Positions 53,702 to 61,166 of a stretch of DNA of 64,000 bases are shown in pieces. The stretch is from Flavobacterium sangjuense (lineage in GTDB: Bacteria > Bacteroidota > Bacteroidia > Flavobacteriales > Flavobacteriaceae). The stretch is taken from contig NZ_CP038810.1 in the NCBI RefSeq assembly GCF_004797125.1, positions 1,798,001-1,862,000 of the forward strand, written 5' to 3'. The notes beneath the pieces were generated by a model. The model was not told the origin of the DNA, made no database searches, and worked only from the letters and a program-made list of their open reading frames with translations. Position numbers and translations under genes: made by a program. How positions within the stretch are numbered: the first letter of the stretch is position 1; the number at the start of each line of letters is the position of its first letter.

Positions 53702-55039
53702 TTATAAAAATGCCCAACGGAATCCGGTGTAAATATCGGCTTGTTTGCTATCGCTGATAAGTGCTGTTACGATAGAGCCTGAGCCAAGGTAGAAACCTCT
53801 GAATCGGAATCCGATGCCGACATTCGTTCCTGAAACTTCATTGTTGTTGATTGGTAAATAGGCTTCAAAAAAACCGATGTTAAATCGCGGTGTGACTGTA
53901 AATGAATTGATTGAAGTGATTTGATCGTTCCCGTCATCATCCTGCATTTTTTGTTGTAAAAATCCGGAAACATAGACTTTAGGTATAATTTTAAAATCAG
54001 CATATAAATTAATCATCGCTGGTAATTTTACTTTGAAATCCTTTTCTCCTGATATTTGGGTTAAATAGCCGTTGTCTAACAGTATTTGCTCTACTTCTCT
54101 TAAATTATCCACATCATCAAATTGACTCAAATCCAATGGGTCAGTACTTGGAATATTCAAAGTATAATTGGTCGATTGGTTATTATCGTCTTTCAAAGTC
54201 ATGCTGCCAAGGTTTTTTATAGCTAAGCCACCTTTGATTTTATAGCCTTTACTTCCGTCTTTATATTGGTAATTAAATCCGATGTCTACAGCAGTACCGT
54301 TTAAACCTCCAAAAACAGATTTTCCATAATCACTAAAATTCGTAAAACTATCTGCTAAATTACCGGAATAAGCAATATTCAATGTTGCCGGAGAGTCTGT
54401 TGTCAGATAAGCACTGCCTAAATTTTCAGTAATTTCTCCGTTTAGATTTTTCAAACCAAAGTTAGAATACGAACCCGGAAATAAAAATTTTAATGTAAGA
54501 CCAGCACTAAAGCTGTGCTTTTCATTTTCGAATAAAGTTCTGGCAGCGGACAGTCCAATTTCTCCATAGGCGACTCCGTTTAAACGCTGATTATTACGGC
54601 TATTGAGCGATGTAGTGCTTAGTATCAAATTATCATTGGCAATAGCATCTCCAATCGCAGGATCAACATCAATAATATTAAAATTTGCATGAGCTTTTGT
54701 GGTAATGCCGAAACCCCATTTCATCCATTTCATGGCAAAACCCGGTCCTAATATCTGTCCGTCAAAACGCATGTCTACGGGTTCTGTTCCCTTAAAAAGT
54801 AAATCTTCAAAATTGGCATCGGAGTTGATATCGCTGAACCCAATTTTGTTATTGGCTACATTAAAACTCAATCCGTAGATATTGACTTCAAATCTTTTAG
54901 AAAGATTGGAGAACTCTGCAGGGTTTTCGGATCCGTTTAAAATTCCAACGCGATTGGAAGTGCTAATTCCGGAGAAATGGTCTTGTGCAAAAGCGTTAAG
55001 ACCAATCAGCAAAGTGAGGCTTACAATTATTCTTTTCAT
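53702..55039 (-). CDS. Outer-membrane beta-barrel-like protein, DUF5723 type
   Basis: A 445-residue exported protein. Signal peptide 1-18 (ends NAFAQ), then a long series of beta-strands with alternating aromatic and polar residues (MKWMKWGFGITTKAHANFNI, DIGFNYQYKDGSKGYKIKGGLAIKNLG) and a C-terminus GSIVTALISDSKQADIYTGFRWAFL that ends in an aromatic strand, as in outer-membrane barrels. It resembles the DUF5723 group seen in Bacteroidota; that name is from memory. Its role is unknown. The leader carries a strong inverted repeat. Confidence 0.78.
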   Translation of the reverse strand: MKRIIVSLTLLIGLNAFAQDHFSGISTSNRVGILNGSENPAEFSNLSKRFEVNIYGLSFNVANNKIGFSDINSDANFEDLLFKGTEPVDMRFDGQILGPGFAMKWMKWGFGITTKAHANFNIIDVDPAIGDAIANDNLILSTTSLNSRNNQRLNGVAYGEIGLSAARTLFENEKHSFSAGLTLKFLFPGSYSNFGLKNLNGEITENLGSAYLTTDSPATLNIAYSGNLADSFTNFSDYGKSVFGGLNGTAVDIGFNYQYKDGSKGYKIKGGLAIKNLGSMTLKDDNNQSTNYTLNIPSTDPLDLSQFDDVDNLREVEQILLDNGYLTQISGEKDFKVKLPAMINLYADFKIIPKVYVSGFLQQKMQDDDGNDQITSINSFTVTPRFNIGFFEAYLPINNNEVSGTNVGIGFRFRGFYLGSGSIVTALISDSKQADIYTGFRWAFL

Positions 55040-55044
55040 AGCTA

Positions 55045-55084
55045 GTATTTTTTACGTGAGGGTTATATATAAACGTAAAAATAC
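55045..55084 (-). promoter_or_regulatory. Long inverted repeat in the barrel-protein leader
   Basis: GTATTTTTTACGT (55045-55057) / ACGTAAAAATAC (55073-55084) with one unpaired base and a 15-nt loop, just upstream of the start at 55039. It may be an mRNA leader hairpin, a terminator for the upstream pseudouridine synthase gene, or an operator. Confidence 0.4.
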
Positions 55085-55095
55085 ACTTTTTAGTA

Positions 55096-55788
55096 TTAAA
55101 TCGAACTCCAAATGGCATCTTTTGGTGTTGGGCCAATAATTTCCAGTACTTCTTTTGAAACCGGATGTGTAAAAACAAGCTTCCGGGCGTGAAGATGTAT
55201 GCCACCATCGGGATTGCTACGGTCAAAGCCATATTTTAAATCGCCTTTTATTGGACAACCAATAGCGGCCAGTTGTGCTCTTATCTGATGATGTCTTCCC
55301 GTATGCAGATTTATTTCAAGCGTAAAATAATTGTCGAGCGTTTTGATGATTTTATAATCCAGACTGGCTTTTTTGCTTTCGGGAACTTCTTTTATATGCG
55401 CTTTGGAAGTATTGTTTTTCTCATTTCTTTTGAGATAATGGACTAAAGTATCGCTATCTTTTTCAGGTTTGTTTTTAACAACTGCCCAATAGGTTTTTTG
55501 TGTTTCCCGATTGGCAAATAATTCATTCAATCGTGTCAATGCTTTTGATGTTCGGGCAAAAACTACAATTCCGGTTGTTGGCCGGTCTAATCTGTGAACC
55601 ACGCCAAGAAAGACTTCTCCGGGTTTGTTGTATTTTTCTTTGATGTATTCTTTAACAACATCCGACAAAGGTTTGTCTCCGGTTTTATCTCCTTGCACAA
55701 TATCGCCAACGCGTTTGTTTACCACAATAATGTGATTGTCTTCGTGAAGAATTTGGAGATTGTCTTTGGTGGAAATTACTTTAGGCAT
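55096..55788 (-). CDS. RluA family pseudouridine synthase
   Basis: A 230-residue enzyme that isomerises uridine to pseudouridine in rRNA or tRNA. The catalytic motif HRLDRPTTG holds the essential Asp68, followed by AKTYWAV-like TQKTYWAVVKNKP, LHTGRHHQIRAQLAAIGCPI and HLHARKLVFTHP, all typical. It lacks an N-terminal S4 domain, so it is the short RluA/TruC type rather than RluD. It lies 2 nt after the upstream lipoprotein gene, in a minus-strand operon with panB. Confidence 0.94.
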   Translation of the reverse strand: MPKVISTKDNLQILHEDNHIIVVNKRVGDIVQGDKTGDKPLSDVVKEYIKEKYNKPGEVFLGVVHRLDRPTTGIVVFARTSKALTRLNELFANRETQKTYWAVVKNKPEKDSDTLVHYLKRNEKNNTSKAHIKEVPESKKASLDYKIIKTLDNYFTLEINLHTGRHHQIRAQLAAIGCPIKGDLKYGFDRSNPDGGIHLHARKLVFTHPVSKEVLEIIGPTPKDAIWSSI

Positions 55789-55790
55789 AA

Positions 55791-56342
55791 TTAATATTTA
55801 ACATCCAACAGTTTCCACGCCCCTTCGTTTTTATACTCATTTATGGCTTGTAAGAAAGAAGCTTTTTTGTCTTCGGAATAATAATCGGATTCTCCCTTAA
55901 AAACATATTTTTTTTTACATTTTATGACGTCCAGACTAACCATTCCGCATTTAACAGTATCCAAGGTTAAAACACTTTCTTCCTCTTCAGAATAATCATC
56001 ATTTGCCGGACCATAAGTTACTTCCTTATCATCATAATCTAAAATAAGTTTTTTGTTTTCAATTTTAAAAGTTCCGGTGTTGTAGCTTTTTAAGGGAATA
56101 CAATAAAAATCACTGATGAAAGTTCCGTTTTTTAAAAACACAATTTTACCATCACAGCAATCACAGCCATCATTATAAGCGATACAATCTTCTGTGTTTA
56201 ATTTAGGTGAAATGTAAAAAACTTTTGAATACAAATCAGAAGTCTGCAAAGTCTCTTCAACAGGTTTTACGATGGTCTCAGTTTCTTTATTTTGACACGA
56301 AACCAAAGCAATAATAAGAAGTAAAACAATACTTTTTCGCAT
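55791..56342 (-). CDS. Small lipoprotein of unknown function
   Basis: A 183-residue predicted lipoprotein. Residues 1-15 form a signal peptide with the lipobox cysteine in LVSC (about residue 16). The mature part has a cysteine cluster (CDCCDG) and several other cysteines, beta-rich segments and a C-terminal helix (FLQAINEYKNEGAWKLLDV). I recognise no family. ATG 56342 is preferred because it begins at the signal; an upstream in-frame start would overlap panB. It lies between panB and the pseudouridine synthase and shares their operon. Confidence 0.78.
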   Translation of the reverse strand: MRKSIVLLLIIALVSCQNKETETIVKPVEETLQTSDLYSKVFYISPKLNTEDCIAYNDGCDCCDGKIVFLKNGTFISDFYCIPLKSYNTGTFKIENKKLILDYDDKEVTYGPANDDYSEEEESVLTLDTVKCGMVSLDVIKCKKKYVFKGESDYYSEDKKASFLQAINEYKNEGAWKLLDVKY

Positions 56343-56352
56343 CAAAGGAGAT

Positions 56353-57171
56353 TTAATATTGCTCTGATTTATTGGGAAAATCTTTAGACTTAACATCCGT
56401 CACATAATTTCCAATCGCAGTAGTCATTAGTTCGTATAAATTCAAGTAGCGTCTAAGGAAACGTGGACTGAATTCATTGTTCATTCCAAGCATATCGTGA
56501 ATAACCAATACTTGTCCGTCAACGCCGCCACCGGCACCAATTCCGATGACAGGAATTGAAATTGTTTTGGCTACTTTTTCGGCAAGTGATGCAGGAATTT
56601 TTTCCAAAACCAACGCAAAACAGCCTAATTTTTCTAACAATTTAGCGTCTTCCAGCAATTGTTCTGCTTCGGCTTCTTCTTTAGCGCGAACTGTGTATGT
56701 TCCGAATTTGTATATAGATTGCGGTGTTAAACCCAAATGTCCCATAACCGGAATTCCGGCGTTCAAAATACGTTTGATGCTTTCCTTGATTTCACTTCCG
56801 CCTTCCATTTTTACTGCATGTCCACCACTTTCTTTCATAATTCTAATAGCTGAACGCAAGGCTTCCTTTGGATCCGATTGGTAACTTCCAAAAGGCAAAT
56901 CAACCACAACCAAAGCACGTTCAATAGCGCGAACAACACCCGAAGCGTGATAAATCATCTGGTCTAACGTTATCGGCAAAGTCGTTTCGTGACCCGCCAT
57001 AACATTACTGGCAGAATCGCCTACCAAAATCACATCAACACCGGCAGTATCAACAATTTTTGCCATCGAATAATCATATGCGGTAAGCATAGATATTTTT
57101 TCGCCATTGGCTTTCATGTCAAATAAGGACTTGGTGGTAATTCTTTTGTAATCTTTTTTTGCTGTAGACAT
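56353..57171 (-). CDS. panB: 3-methyl-2-oxobutanoate hydroxymethyltransferase
   Basis: PanB makes ketopantoate from ketoisovalerate and methylene-tetrahydrofolate, the first committed step to pantothenate and CoA. The 272-residue protein shows [39 protein letters not shown] (Mg and substrate site), [27 protein letters not shown] and [14 protein letters not shown] with DMLGM. Complete and of normal length. It is the first gene of its operon; the structured element at 57265-57350 lies upstream in the same orientation. Confidence 0.97.
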   Translation of the reverse strand: MSTAKKDYKRITTKSLFDMKANGEKISMLTAYDYSMAKIVDTAGVDVILVGDSASNVMAGHETTLPITLDQMIYHASGVVRAIERALVVVDLPFGSYQSDPKEALRSAIRIMKESGGHAVKMEGGSEIKESIKRILNAGIPVMGHLGLTPQSIYKFGTYTVRAKEEAEAEQLLEDAKLLEKLGCFALVLEKIPASLAEKVAKTISIPVIGIGAGGGVDGQVLVIHDMLGMNNEFSPRFLRRYLNLYELMTTAIGNYVTDVKSKDFPNKSEQY

Positions 57172-57264
57172 AGTTGTTCGTTTTGAAATACAAAAGTATT
57201 AAATCTATTTTTGATGCAACAAAAGTAAGGCTGTTAATCTGAAATTATACTACTTTTGTCAAAA

Positions 57265-57350
57265 CTGATTAGGAGCGAAAGGTTCGGTCTGCAGCATAAA
57301 CCATTTTCCTGCTTTCCGCGTTACAAGGTAACTGCTTCAATCAGGGCTGG
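57265..57350 (-). ncRNA. Candidate structured RNA element, copy 2
   Basis: Read on the minus strand: 5' block AGCCCTGATTGAAGCAG, a hairpin GTTAC-CTT-GTAAC, a 3' block GCGGAAAGCAGGAAAATGG, then a GGTT / AACC stem and the tail TTCGCTCCTAA. It aligns with copy 1 at 20127-20219 across all blocks; the apical hairpin and loop sequences differ but stay paired. It ends 93 nt before panB and lies in the divergent region between panB and the sigma-54 regulator. Confidence 0.6.
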
Positions 57351-57407
57351 ATAGTCAGCTATAAAAGGAATTCAAATAACCGAATAACCAGATAACCAAA
57401 TTTACAA

Positions 57408-58571
57408 ATGCCCAAAATATTAATCATTGAAGACGAAGTATCTATCCGCAGAGTATTAACCAAAATACTTTTAGAAGAGAGTGATACTTATATTGTTGAA
57501 GAAGCCGAAGATGGAAAGCTTGGTTTTGAAAAAATCAAAAACGAAGATTATGACTTGGTGCTTTGTGACATCAAAATGCCAAAAATGAATGGCGAAGAAT
57601 TACTCGAAGCCGTTAAAAAAATCAAGCCCGAAATTCCGATGGTGATGATTTCCGGTCACGGTGATTTGGAAACTGCTGTCAATACGATGCGTCTTGGTGC
57701 CTTTGATTATATCTCAAAACCACCCGATTTGAATCGATTACTGAATACGGTTCGAAATGCTTTAGACAAAAAGCAATTGGTCGTAGAGAATAAAATTTTG
57801 AAGAAAAAAGTTTCCAAAAATTACGAAATCATTGGCGAAAGTGAACCCATCAATCAAATCAAACTGATGATTGAGAAAGTTGCGTTAACCGATGCCAGAG
57901 TTTTAATTACGGGACCAAACGGAACCGGTAAAGAATTAGTGGCGCATCAGTTACACGAAAAAAGTGAAAGAGCAGAAGCTCCAATGATAGAAGTGAATTG
58001 CGCTGCAATTCCATCTGAACTGATAGAAAGCGAATTGTTCGGTCACGTAAAAGGTGCATTTACATCTGCCGTAAAAGACAGAGCCGGAAAATTTGAAGCT
58101 GCCGATGGCGGAACGATTTTTCTAGATGAAATTGGTGATATGAGTCTTTCGGCGCAAGCCAAAGTGTTACGTGCTTTGCAGGAAAGTTTGATACAAAGAG
58201 TTGGTGCCGACAAAGACATCAAAATCAATGTTAGAGTTGTTGCTGCAACCAATAAAGATTTGAAAAAGGAAATTGCAGAAGGAAGATTCAGAGAAGATTT
58301 GTATCATCGTTTGGCGGTAATTTTAATCAAAGTTCCATCGTTGAATGACAGACGAAGTGATATTCCGTTGTTGATTGAACATTTTGCATCTAAAATAGCT
58401 GAAGAACAAGGAAATGCTACAAAAACGTTCTCTAAACAAGCCATTAAATTATTACAGGAATACGATTGGACAGGAAATATTCGTGAACTCCGAAATGTAG
58501 TGGAGCGTTTGATAATCCTTGGTGGAAACGAGATTTCGGAAACCGATGTAAAACTATTTGCCAGTAAATAA
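57408..58571 (+). CDS. Sigma-54-dependent response regulator without a DNA-binding domain
   Basis: A 387-residue NtrC-type activator. Receiver domain 1-120 with phospho-acceptor Asp54 (LCDIKMP) and Lys104; AAA+ domain about 140-375 with Walker A GPNGTGK (169-175), the sigma-54 contact loop GAFTSA (216-221) and Walker B FLDEIGD. The protein ends at NEISETDVKLFASK, immediately after the AAA+ lid, so the usual Fis-type helix-turn-helix is absent. This is not a visible frameshift: the stop overlaps the next start codon by one base. HTH-less activators such as Helicobacter FlgR are known to work without DNA binding. Confidence 0.93.
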   Translation: MPKILIIEDEVSIRRVLTKILLEESDTYIVEEAEDGKLGFEKIKNEDYDLVLCDIKMPKMNGEELLEAVKKIKPEIPMVMISGHGDLETAVNTMRLGAFDYISKPPDLNRLLNTVRNALDKKQLVVENKILKKKVSKNYEIIGESEPINQIKLMIEKVALTDARVLITGPNGTGKELVAHQLHEKSERAEAPMIEVNCAAIPSELIESELFGHVKGAFTSAVKDRAGKFEAADGGTIFLDEIGDMSLSAQAKVLRALQESLIQRVGADKDIKINVRVVAATNKDLKKEIAEGRFREDLYHRLAVILIKVPSLNDRRSDIPLLIEHFASKIAEEQGNATKTFSKQAIKLLQEYDWTGNIRELRNVVERLIILGGNEISETDVKLFASK

Positions 58572-59188
58572 TGAATCTAAAAAAAATAAATCCAAACCTC
58601 CAGAAAGCACTTATTGAAAACGGTTTAACCGAAGCCAATGAAATGCAGCAGGAAACATTTTCTACCATCAAAAGTGGGGCAGATGCCGTAATTCAATCAC
58701 CTGGAGGAACCGGAAAAACAACGACTATTGTTTTAAACGTAATTCAGAAATTAGAAAAAACTTTAGACGAAAGTACCAGAGCTTTAATCATTGTTGAGAA
58801 CAAAGAAAAAGTATTGGAAATGGAAGAACTGTTCTTAAAATACGGAGCTTATACCGATTTGAGTATTTTGGGTGTCCATGATAAAGGCGATCTCGATTAC
58901 GATAAAAATGTGGTTTCTATGGGATTGGATATTTTAATTGGTACGCCAAATAAAATCAATGCCATGTTTTCATCGGCTGGATTTAACAGCAATACCATTA
59001 AGTTGATGATTGTTGATGATGCCGAAGTATTATTCAGAAGCAGAATGGACGCAATTGTCCATCGCTTATCAAACAGTATTGAAAAAACACAACGTTTATT
59101 CTTTTGTTCCCAAATCACCGAAAGAGTAGAATCGCTTGCTGATAAAATCATGATTGAACCGGTTTTCTTCGAAATGGAAGACGAATAA
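58571..59188 (+). CDS. Single-domain DEAD/DEAH-helicase-like ATPase
   Basis: A 205-residue protein that matches only the first RecA-like domain of DEAD-box helicases. It has a Q-motif-like MQQETF (residues 25-30), motif I SPGGTGKT (43-50), a motif Ib-like GTPNKI and motif II VDDAE (148-152) in place of DEAD. The SAT motif is replaced by CSQ, and no second helicase domain exists in any frame downstream. It may bind ATP but cannot be a standard helicase. Its start overlaps the stop of the sigma-54 regulator gene, so the two are translationally coupled. Confidence 0.85.
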   Translation: MNLKKINPNLQKALIENGLTEANEMQQETFSTIKSGADAVIQSPGGTGKTTTIVLNVIQKLEKTLDESTRALIIVENKEKVLEMEELFLKYGAYTDLSILGVHDKGDLDYDKNVVSMGLDILIGTPNKINAMFSSAGFNSNTIKLMIVDDAEVLFRSRMDAIVHRLSNSIEKTQRLFFCSQITERVESLADKIMIEPVFFEMEDE

Positions 59189-59189
59189 C

Positions 59190-59245
59190 TCATAACTCAT
59201 AATTAACTAACGTTCCGTTCGCCAAAAGGCTCGGGTCATAACTCA
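59190..59245. repeat. Small hairpin flanked by 10-bp direct repeats
   Basis: TCATAACTCA occurs at 59190-59199 and 59236-59245. Between them is a short hairpin, CCG-TTC-GCC (59215-59223) / GGC-T-CGG (59228-59234). It separates two genes that otherwise form a compact series. Confidence 0.4.
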
Positions 59246-59250
59246 AAACA

Positions 59251-59466
59251 ATGGGCTTAATAAAAATATTTTCAGGAGAAGAAATTCTGGCAGTTAGCTT
59301 AAAGGAAAAACTGGAAGAATCAGACATCAACGTTGTCATTAGAAATAACAATCAGGCTAATGTTTTGCCAAGCATACAAACGGCTAAAGCAGTCGAATTA
59401 TTCATTCAGGAAATTGATTTTGGTAAAGCACATCCTGTGATTGAGGAGTTTCGATTGAGTATTTAA
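59251..59466 (+). CDS. DUF2007 family protein
   Basis: A 71-residue protein of the DUF2007 type (described as a putative signal-transducing domain, loosely related to PII-like folds). The segment FSGEEILAVSLKEKLEESDINVVIRNNNQA followed by VELFIQEIDFGKAHPVIEEF is typical. No catalytic residues are evident. It follows the sigma-54 regulator and the DEAD-like protein in the same direction, 62 nt apart. Confidence 0.85.
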   Translation: MGLIKIFSGEEILAVSLKEKLEESDINVVIRNNNQANVLPSIQTAKAVELFIQEIDFGKAHPVIEEFRLSI

Positions 59467-59467
59467 G

Positions 59468-59770
59468 GTGAAAAAAATAATCAGAATAGTACCTTTTTTT
59501 CTTTTTGTATTGATTCTCGATCGCTTTTTCTTTTTACCAGGCAGAATGGATGCGACCTGGGAGTATGAAAAAGGAACTAATCTGGGAGATCCAATTACAT
59601 TCGACAATATTGAAATTATCAATAATTTTGAAGTTATGGTTCGAAAGGCAGGAGAATTTAATTCGTGTTATCTTTTAGGATGTTATTTTGGGAACTTGTA
59701 TTTGCTTGATTCAAAAACCTTAAAATACACAAAATATGTTGAGTTGGAAGAATATGTTTTTCTGGATTAA
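59468..59770 (+). CDS. Small membrane-anchored or exported protein, unknown
   Basis: A 100-residue protein starting with GTG at 59468, one base after the DUF2007 stop. An N-terminal hydrophobic segment (residues 4-24, IIRIVPFFLFVLILDRFFFL) suggests a membrane anchor or uncleaved signal. The remainder is beta-rich (ITFDNIEIINNFEVMV, YLLGCYFGNLYLLD). I recognise no family. Tight spacing after DUF2007 supports it as a real gene. It ends exactly where the convergent MFS gene ends. Confidence 0.6.
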   Translation: MKKIIRIVPFFLFVLILDRFFFLPGRMDATWEYEKGTNLGDPITFDNIEIINNFEVMVRKAGEFNSCYLLGCYFGNLYLLDSKTLKYTKYVELEEYVFLD

Positions 59771-61024
59771 CTATTTAAAAATCTTCAATCTACTGACCAA
59801 AACTGAAATAAATACTCCAAAAACACCTATAATAGCAAAGGAGTATTTCAAACTTGTCAGCTCTGCAATAAAGCCAATCAAAGGCGGACCAATTAAAAAC
59901 CCAAGGAAACTAATACTCGACACTATCGTCAACGCAATGCCTGTGGGCACATTTTCGTTGTTCCCGGCAATGCTAATCACTGTTGGAATAACATTGGAGA
60001 CACCAAAACCAACCAACATAAAAGCAAAGGTACACGGAATGAGATAAGGCAGCAGCACCGCCATATATAAACCGGCAGATATAACAATTCCGCTAGTGAT
60101 GAGTACTTTCTTGACGCCATATTTCGCAACAAATACATCACTCAAGAAACGCCCGGAAGCCATGCTAATCATAAACGAGGTATAGCCCAAAACTACTAAA
60201 GCACCGGGAACTTTGACAATCTCTTTAAAATACACACCACTCCAGTCGAACATGATGCCTTCGCTGGCCATGCAACAAAAAGCAATAATACCCAGCCAAA
60301 TCAAACTGGTATCAGGGTTTTTGCGAAATGAATAACTTTCTTTTTTTTCGGTTTTTATGACTTTAGTAGCAATAATGAATTTGTAATTGGTTAAAACAAT
60401 GATAATGACCAACACAAATGCAACTAAGAAATGATGATATGGAGTGAACTTCAAGCTCAACATCAGTAAGCTAACTAATGCGCCACAGAAACCAGCCAAA
60501 CTCCACGAACCATGAAACGAACCCATGATAGGTTTGTCAAATAATTGTTGCGTATGCACGCCTTGTGTATTCACAGCAATGTTGCAAAAGTTTCCACAAA
60601 CGCCAAAGATATACAATCCGGCAGCCAATTGCCATTTGGCAGAAGCCAAGCCCAACAAAGTAAGGAAAAACGAATAGAGTAAAAGTGCAATAATCAATAC
60701 TTTTCGGCTACCATATTTGGTGACAGTTCTACCCGAAAAAGGCATGGCGGAAAGCTGACCCGCAGGCAATGCAAAGAGTAAGGTTCCCAATCCGGCTTCA
60801 CTTAATTGCAGCATCGATTTGATATCCGGAATTCGGCTTGCCCAAGTCGCAAAACAAAATCCCATTCCGAAAAAGAACAAGGCAGTAGCGAGTCGAACCC
60901 TATTCAGATAGGAACGTTTCTTATTTCGAAACTTTTTTTTAATCTTGGCTTTGGGTAAAATCCGCTCTAAAAAACTATAGTCTATTAATGGCATGATTCC
61001 GAATTTATGCTTAAAAGTAAACAT
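59771..61024 (-). CDS. MFS transporter, YbjJ-like
   Basis: A 417-residue membrane protein with about 12 hydrophobic helices. The segments FFFGMGFCFATWASRIPDIK, LGTLLFALPAGQLSAMPFSGRTVTKYGSRKVL and MGSFHGSWSLAGFCGALV are typical of the YbjJ/FucP-like group of the major facilitator superfamily. The substrate is unknown (a sugar or small metabolite is possible). A second in-frame ATG at 60994 could be the real start; the first helix lies downstream of both. It is divergent from the ABC-F gene. Confidence 0.88.
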   Translation of the reverse strand: MFTFKHKFGIMPLIDYSFLERILPKAKIKKKFRNKKRSYLNRVRLATALFFFGMGFCFATWASRIPDIKSMLQLSEAGLGTLLFALPAGQLSAMPFSGRTVTKYGSRKVLIIALLLYSFFLTLLGLASAKWQLAAGLYIFGVCGNFCNIAVNTQGVHTQQLFDKPIMGSFHGSWSLAGFCGALVSLLMLSLKFTPYHHFLVAFVLVIIIVLTNYKFIIATKVIKTEKKESYSFRKNPDTSLIWLGIIAFCCMASEGIMFDWSGVYFKEIVKVPGALVVLGYTSFMISMASGRFLSDVFVAKYGVKKVLITSGIVISAGLYMAVLLPYLIPCTFAFMLVGFGVSNVIPTVISIAGNNENVPTGIALTIVSSISFLGFLIGPPLIGFIAELTSLKYSFAIIGVFGVFISVLVSRLKIFK

Positions 61025-61139
61025 TTCCTTTTGGATAGAAAAGACTCAAAATCTTTATCAACCAATTATAACGTTATTGTTACTAAATTGCCTCTGAAAT
61101 TAATCAGAAAAGAAGCATTTTCTGTTTGCTTAATTAACC

Positions 61140-61147
61140 TATCTTTG
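61140..61147 (+). promoter_or_regulatory. -7 promoter box of the ABC-F gene
   Basis: TATCTTTG matches TAnnTTTG and lies 19 nt before the start codon. The nearest TTG gives a spacer of only 11 nt, so the -33 part is uncertain. Confidence 0.45.
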
Positions 61148-61166
61148 CCGCTTCAAAAAATGCTAT

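Noticed and set aside
57408..58571. Loss of the HTH domain of the sigma-54 regulator by frameshift
   Set aside because: No helix-turn-helix sequence appears in other frames downstream; the next gene begins on the stop codon, so the short form is the real gene.
59189..59250. tRNA or attachment site between the DEAD-like and DUF2007 genes
   Set aside because: The hairpin is too short and no cloverleaf can be drawn; no integrase is nearby.
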